A stretch of 64,000 nt of DNA from Knufia peltigerae (taxonomy: Eukaryota > Ascomycota > Eurotiomycetes > Chaetothyriales > Trichomeriaceae). Where the stretch lies: the NCBI GenBank assembly GCA_030247855.1, contig JAPDRN010000051.1, positions 1 through 64,000 on the forward strand. The letters are read 5' to 3'. The position numbers were made by a program, and so were the translations under genes. The notes beneath the pieces are model-generated. The model did not search any database, was not told where the DNA came from, and saw nothing but the letters and a program-made list of their open reading frames with translations. Shown piece after piece: positions 46,170 to 56,576 of the stretch. Position 1 is the stretch's first letter, and the number at the start of each line of letters is the position of its first letter.

Positions 46170-46781
46170 GACGTGGGGAATTGGCAGGGCTTTTGCAGAC
46201 GTTTCAGAGGTTCCTAAATGGCATGCGTTGAATGTGAAATTATCTAACCAGCGCAAAGGAAGGGTAGCGAGTCCGACAGTGTGTAGTTGAAGACAGCGGG
46301 GTGTGAGATGTTTGCCACAAAGTATCGTGCCACGCGATCAGGTCAGATCGAACGAGATCGTCACATGCAAGGTACAAAAGTGCATTTATAACATGCATAG
46401 AGAAGTGGTCACATTCAATACGCCCAGCAGACCCTACAGCGTTCTTCGTCTTCTTTACGAAACAAAACTTCAATAGGCACGAAAAAACTCTTCAGAATTC
46501 TGGCAGAACTGGCCAGTGGTCTTGAATGGACAGGAGCAAGAAGTGATCATTTATTCCTCAGACTCCTTCACAACGCGCCGTATTCATCTGTAATCCTTCT
46601 TTTCACAAAGCTCGAATCAACTCCGAGGCCGTTGTCGGTATTTCTGCTATCAAAGCTTGAAAGATGGGATAGCCTTGCATGGTGATTTGCAACCACTTGT
46701 CGGTACTATACAAAATATGACTGAACTTGAGCTTTTGTCTGCATCCCGTGTACCCGCTTGTCCGTGTTTTGCCAGATAAGT
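46170..46781. other. upstream region of sds22
   Basis: 612 bp to the stop of the Sec61 beta gene; both genes lie on the minus strand. No gene seen. Confidence 0.55.
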
Positions 46782-47326
46782 CTAGGAGAATCTCTTCGTA
46801 ACCTTCGCGATGACTGTAGAGGGTGTTAGCTGTGATTTCTTCGATGACAAACCTCCAATTGGCTGTAGTAAACACATACGATGCAAGGCGACCACGCTGA
46901 AAATGAAACCCAAACTCAGAAACAAAATAACCATGGGGTCAACCTTGAGCCCTGGGCTCTCGTCGGTGTATAGCCTCAGCATAGTGCCTGAGGAACCACC
47001 TGCGCCGGCGGCGCGTGTTGAGGCTGGTCGAGCATTCTTGACTGATTCCTTGTGGTCGGCAGCTGCGCGACGTCGAATAGCAGATCGAGGACCTCCAGGA
47101 GGCGAGCCTGCGCGTGCGATCGAGGACGAACCACTGGTTTTGGCAGCGGACGGAGTGGAATCGGGACCGGATTCAGGGCCAGAGGTCAGAGGTGAGGAGG
47201 GTCTGGGAGAAGCCTGAAAGCCAATGTTAGCACCGCATGCTCTTGCAATCTGGCTTGAAGCACATGTTGTGCCTCTGAAACGGAGGATAGGTGATATTGA
47301 GCAAGGAGAAGGAAGAGCCGTACCAT
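46782..47326 (-). CDS. sbh1: Sec61 beta subunit of the ER translocon
   Basis: Three exons on the minus strand, 47326-47324, 47213-46880 and 46813-46782, with introns of 110 and 66 nt; 122 aa. The first exon consists of the ATG alone, directly followed by GTACGG; splicing to GCTTCTCCC gives [13 protein letters not shown]. The cytosolic part holds [19 protein letters not shown] and the strongly conserved [23 protein letters not shown]. The single membrane anchor is [18 protein letters not shown], and the last exon adds [10 protein letters not shown]. The protein is the tail-anchored beta subunit of the Sec61 channel. The reading frame happens to stay open through the second intron, which could mislead gene predictors. 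Confidence 0.9.
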
Positions 47327-48252
47327 GGCTGGAAAGAATTGTAGGGGTGGGCAGTGATCTCGTGCCGCGACTTGTGGGCGACTGCGCGAAGGTAAACGAA
47401 GAAGTGCTCAAGTGATTGTTCCAAAGACTATCGAGCGCATGAGATATCGACGCGCAGTTGCTTTGCAAAGGAATGTGAGTTGCGGGTTGTGGTTTGAAAG
47501 GTGATTGTGGTTGTGGACACTTTTACCAAACGACTGAAATTCTGGGGAAATTCGCAGCACCAACAGCTTCCGAAGTTCTGGCCAGCGCATCCCAGCCTTG
47601 TACAGTACTGTACATATTGTAACCCCTGGAATGCCCAGTAGCCCCTGTCACTTTCTGTCTCTCAGAGCTTTGCCCTCCTGACTCTATGCATCCATGCATC
47701 ATACTACTGTAACACTCCCAGCATGCCCTAATGACCTAGGTAGCCATCTTGTTCTACCTCGCCGTGTGAAGAACAATCCCTAGCGGACTACATCATGACC
47801 GCAGCCTTCACCTCCACCACGTGCAAGCTGACTTGCCATCAGTGGCCAACCATCGTGATTATAGGACACAATGCTCATGCTGAATTCAGTGATAGGTCCA
47901 TGCGACCCTTTGGCTAACAGAATCTCCCTGATAGTGCTTGAGTAGCCGTGATGCCCTGACAGCAGGTAAATTTGATGAGACGATTTGTTATTTTGCCAGG
48001 AATAAATGTGTTAGAGTGAGTGTAGAGTGAGTGGTATGATCCTTTCCGATAGCCATCAACAGGATGACATTCACACCATTGTAAGGCGAAGTGTTTTACA
48101 ACGAACGACAATACTGACACACAATTAGAAGCCCACGTTTGTCAGAGACTCGTGAACAGCAACACTATGAGCAAGCAATCCTGCATAAACACTACCGTCC
48201 AGAGCAGGTTGGCAGCGACGGTAACTATTTGGCTAATGATATATCACCAAGG
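47327..48252. other. divergent intergenic region sec61 beta / phospholipase
   Basis: 926 bp to the chosen phospholipase ATG. It includes the 16-bp perfect palindrome at 47599-47614. The part from about 48120 may be coding for the phospholipase. Confidence 0.5.
47599..47614. repeat. 16-bp perfect palindrome
   Basis: TGTACAGTACTGTACA equals its own reverse complement. It is 273 bp upstream of the Sec61 beta start codon. It could be a binding site for a dimeric protein or a short cruciform; no function is shown. Confidence 0.75.
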
Positions 48253-50184
48253 ATGAATGACGCAGAGAACGAAGCAACAGGCTCAAATCATAGTTCTAGA
48301 ATCAAACACAGATTCCTGTCGTTCTGGGAGAAGAAAGTTGTTCCCGCTTTCCCCGAGGCTGTAGCAGACATCACATTATTGAAGGCGACGCTGAAAGTCG
48401 AAGCGATGGTTACCAAAGACATCAGGGATGCGACTAAACACCCCGAAATTGCTCAAGTTGCTACTGTTAGACGGGGCTTTGAGCTCTCTCCTCAAGAAGT
48501 GGCATTTCGAGAAGCCAGGAAAGCTAGGGTGAAAGATGCCTTCTGTCGGTACTTGGGTCTTGATGCAGCAGAAGTACATATTGACGACGTGCCCATTGTG
48601 GCTTTTGGAGGCTCGGGTGGCGGATACAGGGCCATGCTGGGTCTGCTTGGATATTCCCATGGGATGAAACAGTCTGGGTTATGGGACTTACTCACCTACG
48701 TTGCTGGCGTGAGTGGCAGTTGTTGGTCGTTGGCCGCCTATTACACATGGGCAGATGCAAGTATGGAAGCGGTCATTGAACATTGCAAGAGAAGGCTGAG
48801 CCCATACCATCCCTTATCACCCGAAGCTATTAGAGATGTCCTCCATTCGCCGGGTGGCCCGACAACTACCATTGGGCCCATCGTGCAAAAACACCATTCT
48901 GGTCTGCATACAGTTGCCATGGACCTATACTCAGTCTTTACTACCGGGCATCTCTTCTTGCGAAGCGACCCGAACATAGACCCGAAGGGCATGGGAGTTA
49001 GAAAAGAGGTTGCAGGATACCACGACCAATGGTATAAATGGTCTTCCGCACAACGATACATCAACGATGGAACAGAGCCTTTGCCCATCTTGACAGCTAT
49101 CCGTCATGAAAGACCCTGGAAAGACTGGGCAGATGCAGAGCATCCATTCGTGCATGCAGATCCCCATACGAAAGAGCAGCAGGAAGCTTCGGATGCGTGG
49201 TTCAATTGGTTCGAGCTTTCTCCCATCGAGGTTGGATGCGACGAACTGGAGGCCTGGGTACCTACCTGGGCTTTCGGTCGACCCTTCGAACGAGGCCAGG
49301 ATGTTATGCAACTTCCTGAGCAGTCTCTGGCCTTATTGCTAGGTCTTTGCACAAGTGCACCAGCAGGACCGTTGACGTCTTATTTAGCAACCATCAAGAG
49401 AAGCCTGCCTTCGGGGTTCATTGGCAATTCTATACAGGACATGGCAAAGGGTATCACGAGACTCTGGGGCCGAGAGGGAACCGAAGAGTTCCAAGGACAT
49501 CATCCTCTCCATGCAGTCAACGAGCACAACTTTATGTTCCATCTGACAAAGTCTGAGGCTCGAGAGCAGCCATCACCGCCAGTCGAGAATTCACCAAGGA
49601 TCCATCTGATTGATAGTGGCATGGACAACAACTGTCCCACCTATGTCATGCTGCATCCCCGCAGATACGTTGATGTCGTCCTGAACATGGACGCATCGAG
49701 CGACGTATTGAAAGACAGCTTCCAAGAGCGTGTTGATCAGATTGCCAGTCGCAGAAGTCTAAGATTTGCCAGGCGGTCCCCGAAGCCGAAGCCAGACCCG
49801 GAGTCGGATAAGGCGAACCAGTTCAAGGGGCTTTATGCGCAAATATATGATGGCAACATTCTTGTCGATAGACCAGAAAAGGTTGTTGATTCTTACGGGC
49901 ATACAGTCACAAACCCACCAGCACCTCCTTGTCTTCACAAATCAACGATGATATACATGCCGCTTCTGCCAAATGAAACTGCGGTGCCAGACTTCGACCC
50001 GTCCACTGCCAAATTCTCTGGCTCGTACAACCTTGTCTGGACTCCTGAACAAGTCGAGATGCTCATCACAGTATGCCTCGCAAATTTCGCGGATAGTGAA
50101 GATAACATCAAGGATGTTCTGCGCGAAGCATGGCTCAAGAAGAGGAAACAACGGGAAGGTGGTGACGCCTCCGTTGCCCTATGA
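48253..50184 (+). CDS. cytosolic phospholipase A2-like protein
   Basis: At least 643 aa from ATG 48253 (MNDAENEATG). The same frame is open upstream to a TGA at 48115 but lacks an ATG, and an AG acceptor at about 48128 suggests a missing short 5' exon. The lysophospholipase/cPLA2 catalytic domain is clear. FGGSGGGYRAMLGLLG (about 48604-48651) is the oxyanion glycine loop, GVSGSCWSLAAYY (about 48706) carries the nucleophile serine in GxSGS, and IDSGMDNNCPTYVM (about 49608) carries the catalytic aspartate. No signal peptide and no C2 domain were seen, so it differs from the secreted fungal PlbB type. It would hydrolyse membrane glycerophospholipids. Confidence 0.87.
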   Translation: MNDAENEATGSNHSSRIKHRFLSFWEKKVVPAFPEAVADITLLKATLKVEAMVTKDIRDATKHPEIAQVATVRRGFELSPQEVAFREARKARVKDAFCRYLGLDAAEVHIDDVPIVAFGGSGGGYRAMLGLLGYSHGMKQSGLWDLLTYVAGVSGSCWSLAAYYTWADASMEAVIEHCKRRLSPYHPLSPEAIRDVLHSPGGPTTTIGPIVQKHHSGLHTVAMDLYSVFTTGHLFLRSDPNIDPKGMGVRKEVAGYHDQWYKWSSAQRYINDGTEPLPILTAIRHERPWKDWADAEHPFVHADPHTKEQQEASDAWFNWFELSPIEVGCDELEAWVPTWAFGRPFERGQDVMQLPEQSLALLLGLCTSAPAGPLTSYLATIKRSLPSGFIGNSIQDMAKGITRLWGREGTEEFQGHHPLHAVNEHNFMFHLTKSEAREQPSPPVENSPRIHLIDSGMDNNCPTYVMLHPRRYVDVVLNMDASSDVLKDSFQERVDQIASRRSLRFARRSPKPKPDPESDKANQFKGLYAQIYDGNILVDRPEKVVDSYGHTVTNPPAPPCLHKSTMIYMPLLPNETAVPDFDPSTAKFSGSYNLVWTPEQVEMLITVCLANFADSEDNIKDVLREAWLKKRKQREGGDASVAL

Positions 50185-50560
50185 TGCGTGGATGTCAGCC
50201 GTAGTCCGATTGAGAGAATCCTCAACATGATCCATCATCCGCACTTTGGATAGTGTCAGATTCCAAATTGAACTGTTTGGTGGTAATTGGCTGTGCTATC
50301 TGACCATCCTGTTTGTAACCCAGTGTGCCTGATGCGGCTGAGCGCTCTCCAATGGCACCTTCTTTCAGCTGACTCCTTCCTCCCCACCATATATCAAGGT
50401 ACTTCACTGCATCGTTCCTGCCTCGACAGTGAATGTAAGGGAATTCAGGCCAAATTCATTGCGCTCATTAAATTTGTGATCCGAGATGTACTTACTCAAC
50501 ACCCTCATCTCGAAGACACAACGGTGGTTATTCTCTCCAAACACCATCGACGCCGCCGAC
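50185..50560. other. intergenic region upstream of the bicupin
   Basis: 376 bp between tandem genes. The bicupin frame extends upstream to an ATG at 50486, an alternative start that would hide the signal peptide. Confidence 0.55.
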
Positions 50561-51613
50561 ATGGGTCCCACCAAAGTCATGCAAGCAATTACCTCGGCTG
50601 CGGCCATTCTAGCCACAGCGTCCCCTGCAGCAGGCGGCCTAGTCGTCGATACCGCACCAACCACGCCTCAGCCCTACGTCCTTCCCAACCTGAGAGGCAG
50701 CGCAGTCGATTTCGGTGGCCTCATCATCCGAACTCTCGTCCCAAACACCACCTCATGTGGAAGTCTCTCTATCGTCGGCGTCAACTCTGGCCCGTCTCCA
50801 CTCAATCTCATCCACTACCACAAGGAATTTGAAGCCTTCTACGCACTCAAAGGCGGTGTCCAGGTCTTCCACAATTCAAACCAAGGTCGTCAAGTTCAGG
50901 CCAATGACTTCGTTCTTCTCGCCCCTGGAAACAATCACACCTACCGTCCAAATGACCTTGACTTCCAGCTCAGTCTGTGTATGGCCCCCGGTGGCATTGA
51001 CGAATTCTTTGCGGCTACCGGTGTGCCCTATCAATCTTCTGCACCATTCAATCCCGAGGATCAGTCTGAGCTAAACGTCACCAAAGTCTTGAGCTTGATG
51101 CCCAAGTTCAACATCGTTCCTGAGCCATACAATACCATCAATATCGAATGGATCAACGGTACCACCGCAGATGGGTTGGATACCTGGCATATTGCGGATC
51201 AAACCTTGCCTACCGACCCTTCGAAGCCATACTTCATATCCAGCAACCGTGGCCCAAAGTACCTGCAGCATGGCTCGAACAAGGTGATTGCTCAGCTTGC
51301 CAGCGGTAAGCAGACGAACGACAAGCTCAGCATTGCAACAATCACCATGAAACCCAACCAACCATCTGCCCAGATCAAATTCAGCGTCGATCAAGCGTTA
51401 CAAGTCACCGAGGGCCAGGTTCATCTCCAGATCGGCAATGACACGGCGCAATTGATCTTTGGTGATTTGGCTTTCATTCCCAGAGGCACGTACTTCAGAT
51501 ATTGGTCTACCGTTGGTTTCACCAAGTTTATCAATTGGTCCGCCGGTCAAGGTCTAGCCGATAGCCTCATTGAACAGTCTCAGGAATGGAGTCATGCTAC
51601 TTGGCCGGCATGA
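50561..51613 (+). CDS. secreted bicupin, quercetin 2,3-dioxygenase-like
   Basis: Intronless, 350 aa from ATG 50561 (MGPTKVMQAITSAAAILATA), chosen because it puts a signal peptide at the N-terminus; ATG 50486 adds 25 residues ahead of it. The first cupin has LIHYHKEFEAFYALKGGVQVF with the H-x-H-x3-E metal motif and the later His in APGNNHTYRP. The second cupin (about residues 240-335) holds FSVDQALQVTEGQVHLQIG and FIPRGTYFRYWS, but the HxH ligands are replaced, as in the non-catalytic half of several fungal quercetinases. Potential N-glycosylation sites are frequent (NTTS, NVTK, NGTT, NDTA). Dioxygenolytic cleavage of flavonols outside the cell is plausible, not proven. Confidence 0.8.
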   Translation: MGPTKVMQAITSAAAILATASPAAGGLVVDTAPTTPQPYVLPNLRGSAVDFGGLIIRTLVPNTTSCGSLSIVGVNSGPSPLNLIHYHKEFEAFYALKGGVQVFHNSNQGRQVQANDFVLLAPGNNHTYRPNDLDFQLSLCMAPGGIDEFFAATGVPYQSSAPFNPEDQSELNVTKVLSLMPKFNIVPEPYNTINIEWINGTTADGLDTWHIADQTLPTDPSKPYFISSNRGPKYLQHGSNKVIAQLASGKQTNDKLSIATITMKPNQPSAQIKFSVDQALQVTEGQVHLQIGNDTAQLIFGDLAFIPRGTYFRYWSTVGFTKFINWSAGQGLADSLIEQSQEWSHATWPA

Positions 51614-52262
51614 TAGCTATTCTCGAGCTTGAATTGCGCGAGCATTACTTCTCTCGGGCACGATTAGGCAGATGCATCATCTTCTATTCAGATGTGACGA
51701 TATGATGACACGCATGCTACCACAGCATGATAAACGGCGCGAAGGAGTTTTGGCATGGATGATGAAACAGTTTTAAACCATAGCATGCTGATAAGCTCCA
51801 TATCTTAATAGAGTAATTCTATTTGAACCCTGGTTCCATTTCGTGTCGTGAAATCGGTGACAATGGAGGTTGTTTGTAGTACTCGCAGCCATCAACGCTC
51901 TGCCTTGGTTCTGTGGACGCAATGCACCGAGTATCGCGTCTGTGTTGATGTTTTGGTCATTTGTATTTCCACAAGTGCCACGGATTAGACAAGTATTGTA
52001 TACGTACTGTACATGCTGTTTGTGTGCGAGAAAAGGAGAGTTTATCTTGAATTTGGTATTTTCGATAATGATGATCAATCCCGTCCAATCTAGTATGCGA
52101 CCTGAAGTGATGCCAGAAATCGTCCTCATGATACAACCATTCCGCTACAGCAGGAAAGGGGGGAAAGGAAACAAAGTACGAGTAGTTAAACATACAATGC
52201 TTGACAGAATGATACCTGAGGTAGGTAGGTAGGTAGCCGGAGGTTTTTCCTTGTTGTTCCTT
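51614..52262. other. convergent 3' intergenic region
   Basis: 649 bp between the stops of the bicupin (plus) and ERG2 (minus). A short TAGG repeat lies at about 52220-52234. No gene seen. Confidence 0.55.
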
Positions 52263-53132
52263 TCAAAACTTTCCCATAAGAGCTTGAGATCCCATATGCT
52301 TTCCTGTCAACCAGACGGTCTTCCAAAGGTTACCAAAATCCAATGTACTACTAAAAGTATCCGCGAAGCCTAAAGGTACAAAATTGTTTGTTAGCGAGCG
52401 TGCCGTGGTGGTCGTCGTTCTCCTCATGTTCTGAAAACAGTGGCATACAAACGAAGAAAGGGGGCGGGAGTGTGTGTGTGAGTGAGAGAGAGAGAGCAAG
52501 TGCTTACCGAATGGTAACATGGCAGGAATCCAACCTTGGGCGAGTTCCAGGGCGAAACAGGGACCTGGCATCGAATACTGTCTGGATGTAGCGCCACGGG
52601 GTAAATGGTTTTGATCTCCTGCCCGGTAGACTTGTGCCGTCAGGTCACCCGGGCCCGCAAAGTGTTCCTCGCCGACCAAGATGGTAAAATAGTCGTCGGC
52701 CATGTGTACACCGGAATGACCCTCTGTCAACAAGGCGGTACCGAAAAAGATCAAGTATTCCGTCAATGAAGCGTGTAGAATCACCATGGTGCCCTTTGTA
52801 TTTGTCAGTTTTTGGCTATTTTACCGAGTAACTTTCTTCAGAAAAAGAAGGGGGGGAAGGCATAAACGTACCATGGCACCACCGGCATTGTTAAAAAACC
52901 AATCTTCCTTTGTCCAGTCGTCGACAATGGCACTACCGTATTCCGCCTTCAAATCCTCGGTGATTTGCCTCATCATGGGTAAGGTGTCGTTGCCGTGAAC
53001 CGCGATGGCATTCTGAGATATCTGTTGTAACTTGACAGGGTCGAAAACGTAAGCCTTGTGGAGGTTCTGGTCGAGAAAGTAGAATATAGGTAGGAGCAAG
53101 GCCCCGAAGAACAAGAGTCGTGTCGAGAGCAT
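52263..53132 (-). CDS. erg2: C-8 sterol isomerase Erg2
   Basis: Three exons on the minus strand, 53132-52872, 52793-52508 and 52369-52263 (introns 78 and 138 nt), give 217 aa, the family norm. The N-terminus [20 protein letters not shown] is the single ER membrane helix. The ERG2/sigma-1 receptor fold shows NNAGGAM joined across the first intron to [21 protein letters not shown], then [17 protein letters not shown] and [22 protein letters not shown]. The enzyme moves the C8-C9 double bond to C7-C8 in ergosterol synthesis and is the target of morpholines. Intron 2 contains a (GT)n(GA)n microsatellite at about 52470-52497. The segment [14 protein letters not shown] helps secure the frame. Confidence 0.94.
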
Positions 53133-54109
53133 TATTTCCTCTGCTCTTTGGGGTTGTTTTTTTTTGTCCCTGGCGAAACTCGACAGTTCTTCTTCGTTTT
53201 CTTTTTTTCCAAAGAAAAGTAAATGCAAAATTGAAAAATTGAAAATGAAAAACGAAAACACAAAAGTGCCCTTGTTTGACAGGCTTGGAGGTGATTGTAA
53301 GGTAAAAGTCAATGGGCTTGAGCCTTGTAAAAAGAGTTCGCTCTGCTTCAGCGATTATCTATCTACCGTAAATACGGAGTATAATTTTTGGGTCGGAAAA
53401 GGTCTTCCCCTGGTGGTACCACTGAGATTCGGGTGGGTTTTCGGTACGGGGTAGTAAAAAGATGGTGTCAAGCCTACCTAAACGAATGTGCCCTGACTAG
53501 CAGGTCTCTAGGTGAAGCTTGGCCCCTAGGAATAACGGGTACGGCCGATGAACCGCCCCGGAAGAGGGCATATTGTCGCCGGTACGGATGCGAGTACGCC
53601 GCCCGAGGAAGCCGTTAAGAGCGACAATAATGCACAAGTCGTAATAACCTGGAATGCAAGGAGGCTGAGCAATAAATTTATTGCATACCTACTCCGTACA
53701 TTCCTTGCTTACGAGCATTTGTCGAATAGCAGCGTACTCGTATATCATCACCACCGCCACCACCACCAACAATAACAACAACGACTATCGTGACATTCAA
53801 AATAACGAATACCACCGACACCCATCATGAACTGCTTTTCTGTAATACGAGTCAGAGCATGATCGGTCCATGCTAAGAGCAGCATCAACTCTTATCCCTC
53901 CACGTCGATTAAATCATGGCACTTTTAAAACATTTTTCATTCCCATCCACGAAAACGCGTCGATCGTATCTCGTAGCTATCGGAAACATATTCTGGTCAT
54001 GTTTCATGTAGGTTTCTAACATTTCATTTGGCGACCTTGAGCGCATACTTCCTGGACAATACACCACTGATTTTCCGGCCACCCAACTGCCCTGGTGGCG
54101 TGGAACATC
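53133..54109. other. divergent intergenic region erg2 / small membrane protein
   Basis: 977 bp between start codons. It contains TACGGAGTA copies at 53373-53381 and 53690-53698 (reverse), and a CCACCA tract near 53750-53770. No gene seen. Confidence 0.55.
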
Positions 54110-55035
54110 ATGTCAACTTTTCGCGGCAACAATCCCGGAAACGAGATTATCGGCAATAGTAGTTACACTGATGCATTCAAGACGATGATGCGAGTTGGAG
54201 GCGGCTGGGGGACAGTTAGGTAGGTGTAGAAAACTCCCCCTTTTCATATGTGCTGCATCGAACCGTCTCTGCGTGGGTTATACGCGAGATCTGGAAAGCT
54301 AGAAAAAGCTCCAAATACCTTGAAACTCAAAAGCTGACCTTTGTCCGCTCGCTCAGTGGTCCAGGCTTGTTGTAAGTGCTGCATTCTCTCAAAGCTCCAC
54401 GGCTTTGTGCTAGTCATGAGCCTTGGATCGCTTCCATCTTACGTATATCCTGATCTGTACTTGTGTCGGCCACTGACGAAACACTTCTTTGGGCCACAGC
54501 ATGGTCCGCGTCATAATTTCCGGCACCGTTGCATCGGTGTTTATGGGCATGACTGGTGCTACAATCGGCGCCATGATATTCGACACGGCAACCGTCCCGT
54601 TCGTCGCTTCCGCATGTACGGGGTTCGTGCTCGGGACCTTGGGTTTCTACCGGGACGCCGTTCGCAAATCCCTCCGCAGCCTCGATCGGTATCCTCGCCT
54701 GTTGCAATTACATCTGGACGCGAACTTCCCACATCGTGGTTTCGAGACATGGCCAGCCAGCCGCTTCAGAAGTTCCGAGTTTCGGCAAAGCTGGGTATTG
54801 CGAAGTATGTTGGTCGCCAGTTGGTTGACAGCGACACATGCAATTGATGTAAGTCGCTCGTTATTGTCTACCTCTGTCACTGGATGAAGCTATGTGGCGT
54901 ATCTTTTTTGACCTTTGCTAATGTATCTATCAGCGAATCTTGGAGGCCGAGGAGGAAGGTATCCTGGCACCTTTTACGAAATCAGCCCTCGAACCAGAGA
55001 TAGAGGTTGCAGATTCTAGCACCAAGCACTCATAA
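54110..55035 (+). CDS. small conserved-looking membrane protein, unknown function
   Basis: Exons 54110-54219, 54500-54848 and 54934-55035 give 186 aa; introns are 280 and 85 nt, the first long for this genome. I do not recognise the family. The N-terminal 38 residues are polar (MSTFRGNNPGNEIIGNSSYT). Two membrane segments follow: RVIISGTVASVFMGMTGATIG and a second containing PFVASACTGFVLGTLGFY. Both are Gly-rich with small-residue spacing. Then comes a basic loop (RDAVRKSLRSLDRYP), an amphipathic region with QSWVLRSMLVASWLTATHAIDRI and an acidic tail. Frames agree across both splices, which supports the model. Mitochondrial or ER location is possible but not shown. The start could also lie within exon 2. 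Confidence 0.7.
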
Positions 55036-55734
55036 TGTGTATATGAGCTTGAAGGAGCCCATAGTCATGTATATACAAGCAAGCAACACGGATGTCCCTC
55101 TGTTATGAAGCCTTTGTTCCGACAAGCCGACTGATCGGTAACATATAGGGCAGGGGTCAAAAACTTTCTATACGATTGAGGCTTTTCTCTGTAGGTACCG
55201 GATGAGGTCTCGATCGGCTTAGTCTGAGGGCTCGAGGCTAAACGTTGTTCGCCACAAACAAGCGCTCTTTCAGATACACTACGAAAAGGACAAAAGAATC
55301 ACTACGGGAAATAGGACTATTACAGCAGGAGTGTTTGAAACTAGTGAAAGGTCTGGCGTGGGAAAGAACGTTGTAAAGACGCGTCTGACGGAGTTTTCCG
55401 AGAAGGAAAGCACTCTGCCGGTCAACACCATGTCTGGATGCAAAAACCGCTATATCAGGTGCCGGATAGAATGCCAAGTCGGAATTTGGTCAGACCAGTA
55501 ATGGCGAAGCTCCCATCAGACTAGACCAAATATTCACAGCTGGAAATTCTTTGTCTGAACTCAAGCTTCACAGCATTCCAACACTGCTGCCTTCATGAGT
55601 TATTCACTCATTCTCCTTGATCATCGATTTTTCCCAATTGCCTCCATGATCCTTGACGGCCTCTGTGTAGAGGCAGCTTCGGTCGCTAAAGATCCGGTAA
55701 GCTCCAACTCCGTCAATAGATAAGAGCTGCGAAG
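55036..55734. other. intergenic region, no gene seen
   Basis: 699 bp between tandem plus-strand genes. No recognisable frame or RNA. Confidence 0.55.
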
Positions 55735-56576
55735 ATGGTTCGAGAGAATCAAGTTGTCATCGCTCCTGATCAGAATTCCTACCTTTGCAATTCCTGTGGC
55801 AATCGTTCCTTCAAATCGGAACATTCATTACTTCAACATTGTCGGTACGCAGCATGCCACCAAGACGAGTGGTGTGAGAGATGCCGATGGCTATTTGTCT
55901 CTTCACACGCCCGACAGAATCAGGTCGAAGCATCGTCGCACCATTGGGACTGTCACCTGTGCAACTATTTCGACGGCTTGGATCGAGAGAGCCTTGTCGA
56001 ACACCTGGCAGATGAGCACGGCTTCTGCTGGGACTGCGAAGCGTCCTTTCGGTCTTACGAGCAGCATCGTAGAAAAGATCACAATCGATGCGCCGACTGC
56101 AGCCAGGAGTTTGCAACTCGAAAGGCGCTTTTGATGGTAAGTCGTTCATCCTTGGGGCTTTTCGGCAAACCCAGAATGTGCTAACAATGCCTCGTTCAAA
56201 GCACGCGCAAGTCCATATGGAACGCAATGAAGAATGTTATGGCTGCGACAAGATGTTCAAGAGTCCATCCGGTATCCTCATCCACCTCGAATCAAGGACT
56301 TGTCGCTCAAGAGTCACTCCAGCACACATTGAGCAATGGGCGTTCGACTCCTGGAACAGCGGCAGCTATACCAACCACCGGTCGAGTCACAACAAGTATC
56401 GATGCCCCGAGTGCGACATGAATTTCCCCAAGGTCAGCGCATTGTTGCAACATGTGGAGAGTCCAGCCTGTAATGAAGATTATGGTGCCTATTCTGATGT
56501 GGAAGCATTGCGAGCTCGCATCGAAAGACACGTTGGAGATATGCTGGATGACTGGAGTGATGATTATTCGTGGTAG
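55735..56576 (+). CDS. C2H2-type zinc finger protein
   Basis: Exons 55735-56136 and 56202-56576 (65-nt intron, GTAAGT to TCAAAG) give 258 aa. Several Cys2His2-like units are spread along the chain. They include YLCNSCGNRSFKSEHSLLQH, WDCHLCNYFDGLDRESLVEH, FCWDCEASFRSYEQHRRKDH, RCADCSQEFATRKALLMHAQ, CYGCDKMFKSPSGILIHLES and YRCPECDMNFPKVSALLQHVE. Spacing of the second Cys to first His is irregular and some units are CCHC or incomplete, as in fungal proteins that are not classical promoter-binding factors. The C-terminus is acidic (DMLDDWSDDYSW). Nucleic-acid or protein binding is likely; the target is unknown. Confidence 0.82.

Noticed and set aside
46782..47468. 228-codon uninterrupted version of Sec61 beta
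   Set aside because: Includes both introns; removing them restores the conserved start and the [13 protein letters not shown] end.
52470..52497. GT/GA microsatellite as a regulatory element
   Set aside because: Lies within intron 2 of erg2 and is ordinary simple sequence.
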